Shown: piece after piece, positions 45,909 to 54,419 of the stretch
Layout: every line of letters begins with the position of its first letter
Numbering within the stretch: the first letter of the stretch is position 1
Origin: Acidobacteria bacterium Mor1
GTDB taxonomy: Bacteria > Acidobacteriota > Polarisedimenticolia > Polarisedimenticolales > Polarisedimenticolaceae
Direction of reading: 5' to 3'
Length of the DNA: 64,000 bases
NCBI GenBank assembly: GCA_001664505.1
Contig: CP011806.1
Span: forward strand, 968,400-1,032,399
Made by a program: the position numbers and the translations under genes
The notes under the pieces: generated by a model
The model's input: the letters and a program-made list of their open reading frames with translations, nothing else
Databases searched by the model: none
Told to the model about the DNA's origin: nothing

Positions 45909-46040
45909 ACGCACCTCCCGGGAGACGGACGCAGCGGCCAGACCCGCGCGGTCCGCTCCGAACAGAGCATCATATACGGATTGTCCAGACCCCGCGCGGG
46001 CCGGGGCGGGCCGGCCGCCGGGCGCGAACCGGATCCCGGC

Positions 46041-46418
46041 CTAGCCGGCGATGAACTTCTCGTAGGCCTCGGCATCCATCAGGTCGTCGAGTTCCGCCGG
46101 ATTGCTCAGGGTGATCTTGCAGTACCAGCCGTCGCCGTGCGGGTCGCTGTTGACCGTCTCCGGGGAATCGTTCAACGCTTCGTTGACCTCGGTCACCGTG
46201 CCGCTGACGGGCAGGAAGATCTCCGAGACCGACTTGACCGATTCGATGCTGCCGAGGGCCCCGTCCTTGTCGACGGACTGGTCGGTTTCCGGAAGCTCGA
46301 CGAAGACGATGTCGCCGAGTTCCTTCTGAGCGAAGTCGGTGATGCCGACGGTGCCGGTTTCGCCGTCGACGAGAATCCACTCATGGTCCTTGCTGTACTT
46401 GCGATCGTCAGGATGCAT
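46041..46418 (-). CDS. gcvH: Glycine cleavage system H protein
   Basis: 125-residue lipoyl carrier that shuttles the aminomethyl group between P, T and L proteins. The start is the ATG at 46418 with GGAGGG eight bases upstream. It shows KDHEWILVDGETGTVGITDFA and the lipoylation site SIESVKSVSE (Lys62), then FLPVSGTVTEVNEALNDSPE and DGWYCKITLSNPAELDDLMD. It lies between gcvT and gcvP. Confidence 0.98.
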   Translation of the reverse strand: MHPDDRKYSKDHEWILVDGETGTVGITDFAQKELGDIVFVELPETDQSVDKDGALGSIESVKSVSEIFLPVSGTVTEVNEALNDSPETVNSDPHGDGWYCKITLSNPAELDDLMDAEAYEKFIAG

Positions 46419-46447
46419 CGCGTCAGTTCCCTCCGCTAGGCCCGGGG

Positions 46448-47545
46448 TCAGGCATCTCTCTTGTAGAACGGGGTCGGAACCACCGTGGCCGGCTCGGCGC
46501 GGCCGCGACAGTCCACTTCGAAACGGGTTCCCGGCTCGGTCAATTCGACCGGGAGGTAACACAGGCCGATGCTCTTCTCGAGAGTCGGCGCGAAGGTGCC
46601 GCTGGTCACCCGGCCCACGACCTTGCCGTCGTGCACCGCCGGATAGTCGTGGCGGGCAATGCGCCGGCCGCCGAGTTCGAATCCGGCCAATCGCTTCTGA
46701 ACGCCTTCTTCGGCCTGGCGCGCCAGCACGTCGCGGCCGATGAAGTCTCCCTTGGCCAACTTGACGATCCAGCCCAGGTCCGCCTCGAGCACCGTAGTGC
46801 TCTCGTCGATGTCGTTGCCGTAGAGCGCCATCTTGGCCTCGAGGCGCAAGGTGTCGCGAGCGCCCAGACCCACCGGCTGCAGCCCGTCGGCCGCACCCGC
46901 CTCCATCACGGCGTTCCACAATCCGACGGCGGCGTCGGCGGGCCCGTAGACCTCGAATCCGTCCTCGCCGGTGTAGCCGGTGCGGGAAACGATGCACGAG
47001 GCACCGGCGACGTCCCCCCGGCGGAAGGAGTAGTAGCGCAGCTTGGCCAGCTCGACGTCGGTGCAGCGTTCGAGGATCGAGACCGCCTTCGGCCCCTGGA
47101 GCGCAAGCTGGCACCAATCCGCCGACTCGTCGGTCACCTCGACGTCGAACCGTCCCGCCTGCTCCTGGAGCCAGGCCAGATCCTTGGGCGTGTTGCCGGC
47201 GTTGATCACCAGCAGCAGATCGTCGGCGGCGATCTTGTAGATCAGCAGATCGTCGACGAAGCCCCCTTCGGGGGTGGTCAACGCGTTGTACTGGGCGCGG
47301 CCCGGCTTGGGCTTCGAGATGTCGTTGCAGGTGATCCACTGCAGGTAGTCGATCGCCTGGGGACCGCGCACCCGGGCCTCGCCCATGTGGCTGACGTCGA
47401 ACAGGCCGGCGGCCTGACGCACGGCGCGGTGTTCCTCCAGGGTGCCGCGGTACTGGATCGGCATGCGCCAGCCCGCGAAATCGACCATCCGTCCACCCGC
47501 CGATTCGTGCACGTCGTGCAGCGGTGTGCGCTTGACCCCGTCCAA
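46448..47545 (-). CDS. gcvT: Aminomethyltransferase (glycine cleavage T protein)
   Basis: Tetrahydrofolate-dependent enzyme that releases ammonia and makes methylene-THF. The start is TTG 47545 with GGGAGGAG upstream. The 365-residue protein has LHDVHESAGGRMVDFAGW, LFDVSHMGEARVRGP, the folate-site region DDLLIYKIAADDLLLVINAG, SRTGYTGEDGFEVYG and the C-terminal domain with GRVTSGTFAPTLEKSIGL. It is the first gene of the gcv unit. Only about 80 bases separate it from hemD, and no glycine riboswitch is visible there. Confidence 0.97.
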   Translation of the reverse strand: MDGVKRTPLHDVHESAGGRMVDFAGWRMPIQYRGTLEEHRAVRQAAGLFDVSHMGEARVRGPQAIDYLQWITCNDISKPKPGRAQYNALTTPEGGFVDDLLIYKIAADDLLLVINAGNTPKDLAWLQEQAGRFDVEVTDESADWCQLALQGPKAVSILERCTDVELAKLRYYSFRRGDVAGASCIVSRTGYTGEDGFEVYGPADAAVGLWNAVMEAGAADGLQPVGLGARDTLRLEAKMALYGNDIDESTTVLEADLGWIVKLAKGDFIGRDVLARQAEEGVQKRLAGFELGGRRIARHDYPAVHDGKVVGRVTSGTFAPTLEKSIGLCYLPVELTEPGTRFEVDCRGRAEPATVVPTPFYKRDA

Positions 47546-47626
47546 CCCGGCTCCTCCCTCAGGAAAGAGCGCATCGTAACACGGGAACCCCGGGGATGCG
47601 GCGGTCCGAACCGCCGCCGGCAGCGG

Positions 47627-49339
47627 TCAGGCGAGCGCCTTGCGGAAGGCCTCGGCAACCGCCCCGGCGGTGGGGGCCGTCGCGGTCTCGCGAGCGGGAA
47701 AACCCGCCTCGAGCATCGCCGCGGCGGTGACCGGTCCGATCGCCACCCGCGCGGCGGTCTCGAGAGCCTCCCGCAGCTCCTCGGCCTGTTCGGGACCTTC
47801 GGTGGCACCCAGCAGGCCGTAAAGGGAGGAGGGGGAGGCGAACAGCACGCCGTGCACTCCGCCGGCCATCAACTCCCCGGCGGCGGCCGCCGCCTGGGGC
47901 GCCGCGACGGTGCGATAGCAGACGACCGAATCGACCTGTCCGGCGACCCCGCAAAGCCCACCCTCGAGCACGTCGCCTCCCACTTCGGGGCGCACGATCA
48001 GCACCCGGTCGCTGGGCTCGATCCGCGCCTGCAGGTCCGCCAACAGCCCCTCGGCCCGGGCGTCGTCGGCGATCAAGGAGACGTGGGCGCCGGCGGCGAC
48101 GATCTGCCGGGCGGTACCGGGCCCCACCGCCGCCAGGCGGACCGGACGGGGAATCTGACGGTTCTCGGCATGCAGGCGCTCGAAGAAAAAATGCACCCCG
48201 CCCGGACTGGTGAACACGACCCAGGCGTAGCTTCCGATGTCCCGGACCGCGGCCCGCAGCGGGGAGATGTCCTCGGGTGGCGCAAGAGCGATCGTCGGGA
48301 TCGACAGGACCTCGGCGCCGAGTTCTTCGAGCCGGGCCCGGGTGTCCCCTCCCCGGCCGACCGGGCGGGTCAGCAACAACTTCTTTCCGACGAGTTCGCG
48401 GCCCGCCTCGGAACCGCCGCTCCGCCGCGCGCTTTGCAGCAACTCGCCGGCGCCGCGGGCGAGCATGGCGTCGGCCAGTCGTACTCCGAGAGCCTCCGCC
48501 TCTTCAGGCGCCCCCCGCATGGTCTCGCGCAGCAACTTGCCGCCGTCGGCATCGCCGACGACCCCGGTGAGCTGCAGCTCACCGCCGAGCATCACCCCGT
48601 GGGCCGCCGCAGGCGCCAGACAGCCACCTTCGAGCCGCCGCAGGTAGGCCCGTTCGGCGGTGACCCGCCAGGTGCTGTCGGCGTGGCCCAACGCGGCGAC
48701 ACGCTCGGCGGTCTCCCGGTCGTCGTCGCGAATCTCGATGCCCAGGGCTCCCTGTCCGACCGCGGGCACGAATCGCTCGACATCCAGCGGCACACCCCCC
48801 TCGAACTGCAGCTCCAACCGCTCGATGCCCGCAAGCGCAAGCATCAGCGCGTCGAACTGCCCCTCCCACAGCTTGCGCAGGCGGGTGTCCACGTTGCCCC
48901 GCACCGGGACCACGTCGAGATCGGGCCGGATGTGCAGGAGCTGGCAACGCCGCCGCAGGCTACCGGTGGCGACCCGCGCCCCTTCCGCCAGCCCCTCGAG
49001 ATGGGCGCCCCCCGGACTGATCAGCAGATCGCGGGCGTCGTGCCGTTCGGGAATCGCTCCGAGACGGAGTCCGTCGGGCTGGGTGGTCGGGAGATCCTTG
49101 AGGCTGTGCACGGCGAGATCGATGCGCCCCTCCAGGAGCGCCTGCTCGATCTCCCGAACGAAGACTCCCCGGCCGCCGACATCTTCGATCGAATTGCGTT
49201 GGTCGACATCACCGGTGGTCTTGATGATCCGGATCTCGACCTCGAGGCCGGGATGGGCCTCGCGCAGCGAAGCCGCGACATGCTCTGCCTGCCAACGGGC
49301 CAGGGCGCTGCCACGGGTGCCGAGGATCAAGGGCTTCAT
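47627..49339 (-). CDS. hemC: HemC-HemD fusion: porphobilinogen deaminase / uroporphyrinogen-III synthase
   Basis: 570-residue bifunctional heme/siroheme enzyme. The ATG at 49339 overlaps the hemA stop (ATGA). Residues 1 to about 305 are HemC: LILGTRGSALARWQAEHVA, IRIIKTTGDV, IDLAVHSLKDLPT, VRGNVDTRLRKL and EGGCLAPAAAHG, whose Cys holds the dipyrromethane cofactor. Residues about 320-570 are HemD: KKLLLTRPVGRGGDTRARLE, VVFTSPGGVHFFFERL, AAVGPGTARQIVAAG and VRVAIGPVTAAAML-type ends. No stop or start separates the two, so preuroporphyrinogen can pass directly between domains. HemD is covered by the same gene. Confidence 0.94.
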   Translation of the reverse strand: MKPLILGTRGSALARWQAEHVAASLREAHPGLEVEIRIIKTTGDVDQRNSIEDVGGRGVFVREIEQALLEGRIDLAVHSLKDLPTTQPDGLRLGAIPERHDARDLLISPGGAHLEGLAEGARVATGSLRRRCQLLHIRPDLDVVPVRGNVDTRLRKLWEGQFDALMLALAGIERLELQFEGGVPLDVERFVPAVGQGALGIEIRDDDRETAERVAALGHADSTWRVTAERAYLRRLEGGCLAPAAAHGVMLGGELQLTGVVGDADGGKLLRETMRGAPEEAEALGVRLADAMLARGAGELLQSARRSGGSEAGRELVGKKLLLTRPVGRGGDTRARLEELGAEVLSIPTIALAPPEDISPLRAAVRDIGSYAWVVFTSPGGVHFFFERLHAENRQIPRPVRLAAVGPGTARQIVAAGAHVSLIADDARAEGLLADLQARIEPSDRVLIVRPEVGGDVLEGGLCGVAGQVDSVVCYRTVAAPQAAAAAGELMAGGVHGVLFASPSSLYGLLGATEGPEQAEELREALETAARVAIGPVTAAAMLEAGFPARETATAPTAGAVAEAFRKALA

Positions 49340-50706
49340 CCGTCGTTGCGTCCGCCGCGGACGATGCCCTGGGGCCCCATCGGTTTGGCGTCGTCCCCCG
49401 CCCCGTCGCCGGAGGGAGCGTCGGGCCCGTCGGCGGGCTCGCTTTCGGGGTCGATCCCGAAGATCTCCCTGTAGAGCGCCGCCGAGATCGTGGCGTCTCC
49501 CCGATCGACCGACCCCTTGAGATGCCGGATCGGACGGTGCAGCAGCTTCTGCACCAGGGAGCGGGCGAGCTGCTCCAGCAACGCGGCGTCCTGTTCGTCC
49601 GATGCACCGAGCTTGCGTTTGAAGCGTTCCGCCTCCTGCTGCCCCAACTCCAGGAACGCGTTGCGCAGGGAGGTGATCGTCGGCGCGACCGACAGGCCAC
49701 CGAGCCAACGTTCGAAGCCGGCGCACTCACGCTCGAGCAGCACCCGCGCCTCCTCGGCAGCCTGGTTGCGTTTGTCCAGGTTCTTGTCGACGACACCGTT
49801 CAGATCGTCGATATCGTAGAGGTAGGCGTACTCCAGCCGGTTGACCGCAGGATCGATGTCCCGGGGCACCGCGATATCGATCAGGAACAGCGGCCGGCCG
49901 CGGCGGCGGCGCAGCGCCTGGGAAACGTCTCGCTTCGACAATACGGTCCCCGGCGCGCCGGTACCGCTGATCACGATGTCCACGTCGCGCAGGTTGCTCA
50001 AGGCCGCGTCCCAGTGAACGGCGCGGCCGCCGATCTGCTCGGCGAGGTTTTCGGCGCGGTTGTAGGTGCGGCTGGCCACGACGACGTCGTGCACCCCCTG
50101 CGCCGAAAGGTGCGTCGCCACCAGGCCGCTCATTTCCCCGGCACCGAGCAGCAAAGCCTTGCGGCTTTCGAGCTCGCCGAAGATCTGCCGCGCCAACTCC
50201 ACGGCGGTGGTGGCCACGGACACGGTGTGCCGTGAAATACCGGTCTCGGTGCGCACCCGTTTGGCGCCGGACAGCGCCTGCTGCAGCAGACGATCGAGGA
50301 CCGAACCGATAGTGCCGGCCTCCCGCGCCGCGAGATACGCCTGCTTGACCTGCCCGGCGATCTGCGGTTCGCCCAGGATCATCGAGTCCAGCCCGCAGGT
50401 GACCCGGAACAGGTGGCGCACCGCCTCGATGCCGTCGTGGTGGTAGGTGAACTTCTCGAGCTCCGCCGGCTCGACGCCCCGCTCCTCGCAGAGAAACTCG
50501 CGCAGGGCGGAAAGCCCGCTCTCGGCCGAGTCTCCGTGCACCAGCACCTCGACCCGGTTGCAGGTCGAGAGCAGGTAGGCCTCGCGCACGCCGGAGCGTC
50601 CGGTCAGCCGCCCGAGGGCCTCGGCCACTCCGCCGCTGTCGAACGCCAGCCGCTCCCGGATCTCCACCGGTGCGCTGCGATGATTGAGGCCGAGCAGGAC
50701 GATCAT
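49336..50706 (-). CDS. hemA: Glutamyl-tRNA reductase
   Basis: First committed enzyme of C5 tetrapyrrole synthesis; reduces Glu-tRNA to glutamate semialdehyde. The 456-residue protein shows VLLGLNHRSAPVEIRERLAF, the catalytic LSTCNRVEVL (Cys49), SMILGEPQIAGQVKQAYL, the NADPH-binding KALLLGAGEMSGLVATHLSA and the C-terminal dimerisation helices. A basic, Gly/Asp-rich tail is somewhat longer than usual. It follows the CcsA-like gene without a gap, as hemX/ccsA-hemA often do. Confidence 0.97.
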   Translation of the reverse strand: MIVLLGLNHRSAPVEIRERLAFDSGGVAEALGRLTGRSGVREAYLLSTCNRVEVLVHGDSAESGLSALREFLCEERGVEPAELEKFTYHHDGIEAVRHLFRVTCGLDSMILGEPQIAGQVKQAYLAAREAGTIGSVLDRLLQQALSGAKRVRTETGISRHTVSVATTAVELARQIFGELESRKALLLGAGEMSGLVATHLSAQGVHDVVVASRTYNRAENLAEQIGGRAVHWDAALSNLRDVDIVISGTGAPGTVLSKRDVSQALRRRRGRPLFLIDIAVPRDIDPAVNRLEYAYLYDIDDLNGVVDKNLDKRNQAAEEARVLLERECAGFERWLGGLSVAPTITSLRNAFLELGQQEAERFKRKLGASDEQDAALLEQLARSLVQKLLHRPIRHLKGSVDRGDATISAALYREIFGIDPESEPADGPDAPSGDGAGDDAKPMGPQGIVRGGRNDG

Positions 50707-51504
50707 CTAGATGTTGATCCCCGCGACCGCCAGCAGCCCGACGGCTACACCGGCGATGGTCATGTAGGCGGATTTGCGCCCCCGGATGCCGAAGGCCAAC
50801 CGGGACACCAGGATCACCGCGAAGATGCTCCAGGCCAGAAGCGGCATGACCTGTTTGAGATCGAGTGCGACCAGGCGATGGTTCAGGTCGGCGTTGACCA
50901 GTACCCCGGTGCCGATCCCCAGGGACAGAGCGACGAACCCGAGCCAGAGGGAGGCGTAGCCGATCCGGTCGCATGCCTGGAGGGACGGAAGACGGTCCAG
51001 CAGCCCGCCGGCACGCTTGCCCTTGAGGGCCCGATCCTGAACCAGGTAGATCACGCTCATGGCCAGCGCCAGGATCAAAACGCCGAGACCGACGGTGGAG
51101 ATCCCGATATGAAACTGGAACAGGCCCGGATGAGCTTCGGCTCCACCGGCCGCATCGCTCCGCGCCGAATCCAGCAACTCCATGGCGGCCACGGCGCAAA
51201 CCGAAGCGGCCGGCGGCAGGGCCAAGCCGGCCGCGTGGACCTGAAAGCGCAACCAGACGATCAGGTAAATGGTCAGGATGACCCAACCGAAAACCAGCAG
51301 GAACTCGGCGAGGTTTGCCAGGGGCACTCGCCCGGCGGCCATGCCGTACTGGACCAGCGCCGTGCCGTGGAGTAGCCACGCGGCGCCGAAGGCTGCGACC
51401 GCTCCGTTGCGCGCGGCATCGGCCCGGTAGAGCAGACCTGCAGCGGCCAGGAAGATGCCGATCACGTAGAAGATCAGCGATCCGGGGAGAAGCAGGTCAT
51501 ACAT
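50707..51504 (-). CDS. CcsA/HemX-type cytochrome c assembly membrane protein
   Basis: 265 residues with about eight membrane helices. The family pattern is visible in AAWLLHGTALVQYGMAAGRV and PLANLAEFLLVFGWVILTIY, and in the helices carrying His residues likely to bind heme (FQFHIGISTVGLGVLIL, NADLNHRLVALDLKQ). Family members either present heme for cytochrome c assembly (CcsA) or modulate HemA (HemX). The position immediately before hemA supports the HemX-type role, but the sequence does not decide. Confidence 0.83.
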   Translation of the reverse strand: MYDLLLPGSLIFYVIGIFLAAAGLLYRADAARNGAVAAFGAAWLLHGTALVQYGMAAGRVPLANLAEFLLVFGWVILTIYLIVWLRFQVHAAGLALPPAASVCAVAAMELLDSARSDAAGGAEAHPGLFQFHIGISTVGLGVLILALAMSVIYLVQDRALKGKRAGGLLDRLPSLQACDRIGYASLWLGFVALSLGIGTGVLVNADLNHRLVALDLKQVMPLLAWSIFAVILVSRLAFGIRGRKSAYMTIAGVAVGLLAVAGINI

Positions 51505-51579
51505 GGTCCAGAAAACGTAACACCCGGCCTCCCCCGATACAACAAGCGCGATGAGGCGGATCGGGTCCGCTATTCCCGT

Positions 51580-51978
51580 TCATTCGGCGGTTTGTCCCAG
51601 GAGCAGCTCGATTTCCCGGGCGGCGGAATCGTGCCGGGAACACAGGGTCCGGTAGCCCCGGACATCCAGAACGCCCAGCCGGCGCGCCAGGTAGAGGTAG
51701 TAGCGGCTCTCGGCCAGGTAGGCCCGAGCGGCGTCGAGCCGCTTGCGCTCTTGCCCCGGGCCCTCGTCGCCGGCGCTGGCCGCCACAAGCGCTCCCCCGC
51801 CCCGGGCCACGGTGCGCCGGATCTCCCGGGAGAGGTCCCGCCAGTCCTCCCCCCGCAGGCGGCGGGCGGCGCGGAACGCCTCGATGGCGAAGGCATCCAC
51901 CGCGCGGAACGCCTTGAGCCTGCGGTGGGTCTTGAGTCCTGCACCCGGTGGCTGGGCCGCTCCCGTCACGGCATCCAT
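51580..51978 (-). CDS. Four-helix bundle protein (23S rRNA intervening-sequence family)
   Basis: 132 residues, all helical. The layout of the IVP/four-helix bundle family is seen: LKAFRAVDAFAIEAFRAARR, DLSREIRRTVARGGGALVAA, ARAYLAESRYYLYLARRLGV and a final helix CSRHDSAAREIELLLGQT. Members form pentamers and are found both inside 23S rRNA intervening sequences and as free genes. Its start lies inside the end of the GspH-like gene (13-base overlap). Function unknown. Confidence 0.82.
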   Translation of the reverse strand: MDAVTGAAQPPGAGLKTHRRLKAFRAVDAFAIEAFRAARRLRGEDWRDLSREIRRTVARGGGALVAASAGDEGPGQERKRLDAARAYLAESRYYLYLARRLGVLDVRGYRTLCSRHDSAAREIELLLGQTAE

Positions 51979-52562
51979 CGCCCGCTCCCTTCGGCGTAGC
52001 GCCGAACCCGCTGGCGGGCGGTACGCCCATGGAGCACCAGCGCGTAGAGTGCGCCTCTTTCCGAGGTCACGTAGAGGCTTCCGCTCGTACCGCTGCCCCG
52101 GGGTGAGAAGGAAACCAGGTCGCTCCCCCCGAAACGAACCGGGTCGTCGGGATTGCCCAGGCTGCCCCTGGAGGGAGGAACCCGCGGGTAGGGCCCGGGA
52201 CCGGGAAACCCGAGACGGGCTCCGGGAACCTCTCGGGACAACCGCCGGACGCCTCCCAGCCGCCGGTCTACTCCGCTACGGATCTCGGCGCGGCGGATGC
52301 CGTTGCCGTTGCCGTCCACAACGCGCTGCCAGCCCCAGCCGCCTTCGCTCCTCTCGAACAACAGCCCGTGAGACCTTCCACCGGCCAGAGCCATCCAGCG
52401 CACCGCCTCGAGCTCCGCACCCAGGTGACGCACCCCTGCCGCGGCCCGGCCCTGGTGGGCCAGGGACTCGATCGAGGGCAACGCCATGGTGCAGAGCAGC
52501 CCGATCAGGCCCAGGCCGAAAACGAGCTCGGGCAACGAGACACCCGCCGCGCCGGCGCTCAA
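51966..52562 (-). CDS. GspH/FimT-type pseudopilin
   Basis: 198 residues from TTG 52562, overlapping the comEA stop (TTGA). It has a very short leader (about nine residues), then the type IV prepilin motif GVSLPELVFGLGLIGLLCTM, cleaved after Gly with conserved Glu at +5, followed by the hydrophobic helix. The globular part shows HLGAELEAVRWMALAGGRSH and DPVRFGGSDLVSFSPRGSGT-like strands found in GspH/FimT minor pseudopilins. Next to comEA it may belong to a DNA-uptake or type II pilus, but the major machinery is not in view. Confidence 0.82.
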   Translation of the reverse strand: MSAGAAGVSLPELVFGLGLIGLLCTMALPSIESLAHQGRAAAGVRHLGAELEAVRWMALAGGRSHGLLFERSEGGWGWQRVVDGNGNGIRRAEIRSGVDRRLGGVRRLSREVPGARLGFPGPGPYPRVPPSRGSLGNPDDPVRFGGSDLVSFSPRGSGTSGSLYVTSERGALYALVLHGRTARQRVRRYAEGSGRWMP

Positions 52563-52864
52563 CGGATCGCCCCGACGCGGACCCGGCCCTTGATCTTCTG
52601 GAAGGATTTCTCCCCGACGCCGCGGACCTTCAACAGATCCTCGACCCGTTTGAACGGGCCGTTCTCTTCGCGGAAGGCGACGATCCGTTTGGCGATCGCC
52701 GGGCCGACTCCGGGTAGGGTGACCAGCTGTTCCGCGCTGGCCTTGTTCAGGTCGATCCGTTCCGCCTTGCCTTCGGCAGCAGTTGCCGGCGCCATGCCGG
52801 CCAGCAGGGTGCAGGCGATCAAGAGCAGGACCCAACTGCTCGCTCTCGACGATCGATGATTCAT
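52559..52864 (-). CDS. comEA: ComEA-like helix-hairpin-helix protein
   Basis: 101 residues from ATG 52864 (GGAG six bases upstream). A signal peptide or anchor (WVLLLIACTLLAGMAPATA) is followed by a helix-hairpin-helix pair: IDLNKASAEQLVTLPGVGPA, IAKRIVAFREENGPFKRVED and LLKVRGVGEKSFQKIKG. ComEA binds double-stranded DNA outside the membrane during natural transformation. The coupled pseudopilin gene fits this. The symbol is given by family. Confidence 0.88.
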   Translation of the reverse strand: MNHRSSRASSWVLLLIACTLLAGMAPATAAEGKAERIDLNKASAEQLVTLPGVGPAIAKRIVAFREENGPFKRVEDLLKVRGVGEKSFQKIKGRVRVGAIR

Positions 52865-53012
52865 CCTCGGCTCCTCGTGCGGTTGCCCGCTTCGATGGGG
52901 CACGGTCGGGTGGACGCCTACCGCCCGCCGCAACCGCCCCGAACGGGAACGAGGACAGCAACGCCGGTGCCAGCCGTGGCCGGGCGAGGCTCGAGGGATT
53001 TCGTTCGGGGGG

Positions 53013-53050
53013 CGGCCGATCGGCCGTCCGGCGGCGGACGCCGGCGTCCG
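53013..53050. repeat. Two neighbouring perfect palindromes
   Basis: CGGCCGATCGGCCG (53013-53026) and CGGACGCCGGCGTCCG (53035-53050) lie eight bases apart in the 208-base gap between rseP and comEA, which otherwise holds nothing recognisable. They could act as a terminator region for rseP (no T run on either strand) or as protein-binding sites. Confidence 0.5.
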
Positions 53051-53072
53051 TGGGAGGACGGAGGGAACCGGA

Positions 53073-54419
53073 CTAGAAGCCGAGCCCCGCCTTGGTGGCG
53101 TCGAGGTAGAGCACCACGACGAAGAAGACGAGCAAGAACAGCAGCCCGACCTGCATGACCCGCTCCTTGATCGCGATCGAGAGCTCGCGGCGCATCACCC
53201 CCTCGACGGCGAGGATCAGGATGTGCCCCCCGTCGAGAACCGGGATCGGCAGCAGGTTGAGGATGCCGAGCTGCAGGCTGATGAAGGCCATGAACCACAG
53301 CGCGGTCTGCATGCCGCTCTGCACCGCGCGGCGGGACACCTGGGCGATCTCGATCGGGCCGGACAGCGCCTTGACCCCGATCTGACCACCGACCAACGCC
53401 TTGAGCGTGCGGAACAACGTCTGGGACAGGTCGATGTTGACGGTGACCGCCTGGCTGAATGCCTCACCGGCGGAAAAGGAGCGGTGCACCAGATTCGACG
53501 GCTGGAGCGACACGCCGATGAACCCTTGTCCATCCTGTTCCTCGGGCACCACCGCGAGAGACAACTCGGAGCCGTCACGCTCCAGGTGCAGCATCACCTC
53601 CCGGCCGGGACTCGAGGCCAGGAGCTGGCGCAGTTCCAGTTCGGTGAGGGGCCGCATGTCGTCGGCGCCGACGATCAGGTCCCCCTCCTGTACGCCGGCC
53701 CTGCGGGCCGCTCCGTCGAGCACCTCGACCACCCGGCCATGAGAGGGCTCGGTGGAGACCAGGCGCACCAACCAACCGGCCACGCCGAGGCTGGACCGTT
53801 CATCGGCCCCGACCTGGAGGGGCAGGGTCAGCTGCTCTCCGTCGCGCTCGACGACCACCGAGACCATCTGCTCGGGCCGCAGCATGATCTGGTTGAGCAG
53901 CACCTGGTCCGGGTCACCACGGAGATCGCTGCCGCCGACGGAGATCACCGAATCGCCGACCTGAACCCCAGCGACCTCGGCAGGGCCGCCCCGCTCCAGG
54001 TTCTGGACCACCGGGTAGGTATCCGCCGACGGGATCTCGTTGACGCCGTAGATCCAGAAGACGAGCCAGGTGAGAAACAGCGCCAGCGCGATGTTGAACG
54101 CGGCTCCGGCGACGAATACGAGGAAGCGCTGCCAACGCGGACGCATCAGGAACTCGTCCGGCGCGCCGCTGCGATGTTCGTCAGCCTCGTCCCCCTTGAG
54201 CCGGACGTAGCCGCCCAGGGGAATCGCCGAGATGCGGTAGTCGGTCCCTCCGCGCCGGAACCCGAACAGCCGCGGCCCCAGCCCGACCGAGAAGACCGGA
54301 ACGCCGATACGAAGCCCCTTGGCCACGATGAAGTGGCCGAACTCATGGATCACGATCAGCGGTCCCAGCATCACCAGGAACGCGCCGACGATCTGCAGGA
54401 TGTTGATCAGACGATCCAT
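53073..54419 (-). CDS. rseP: RIP metalloprotease RseP
   Basis: Site-2 protease of the inner membrane that cleaves anti-sigma factors and signal-peptide remnants. The 448-residue protein has the zinc motif VIHEFGHFIVAKG in the first helix (His25, Glu26, His29), the GLGPRLFGFRRGGTDYRISA beta segment, two PDZ domains (about 150-225 and 230-310) and the late NLLPIPVLDGGHILI motif with the third zinc ligand. ATG 54419 overlaps the cdsA stop (TGATG). dxr, often found between cdsA and rseP, is absent. Confidence 0.97.
   Translation of the reverse strand: MDRLINILQIVGAFLVMLGPLIVIHEFGHFIVAKGLRIGVPVFSVGLGPRLFGFRRGGTDYRISAIPLGGYVRLKGDEADEHRSGAPDEFLMRPRWQRFLVFVAGAAFNIALALFLTWLVFWIYGVNEIPSADTYPVVQNLERGGPAEVAGVQVGDSVISVGGSDLRGDPDQVLLNQIMLRPEQMVSVVVERDGEQLTLPLQVGADERSSLGVAGWLVRLVSTEPSHGRVVEVLDGAARRAGVQEGDLIVGADDMRPLTELELRQLLASSPGREVMLHLERDGSELSLAVVPEEQDGQGFIGVSLQPSNLVHRSFSAGEAFSQAVTVNIDLSQTLFRTLKALVGGQIGVKALSGPIEIAQVSRRAVQSGMQTALWFMAFISLQLGILNLLPIPVLDGGHILILAVEGVMRRELSIAIKERVMQVGLLFLLVFFVVVLYLDATKAGLGF

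Noticed and set aside
43062-46439. Very long open frame on the plus strand opposite gcvP-gcvH (about 1,125 codons)
   Set aside because: Composition is that of an antisense shadow in GC-rich coding DNA (His/Gly/Arg/Asp-rich, no domain), while the minus strand encodes clear GcvP and GcvH.
47546-47626. Glycine riboswitch before gcvT
   Set aside because: The gap is only about 80 bases and lacks the conserved glycine aptamer sequence.
46631-49474. Long plus-strand open frame opposite gcvT and hemCD
   Set aside because: Antisense shadow; the minus-strand genes have intact catalytic motifs.
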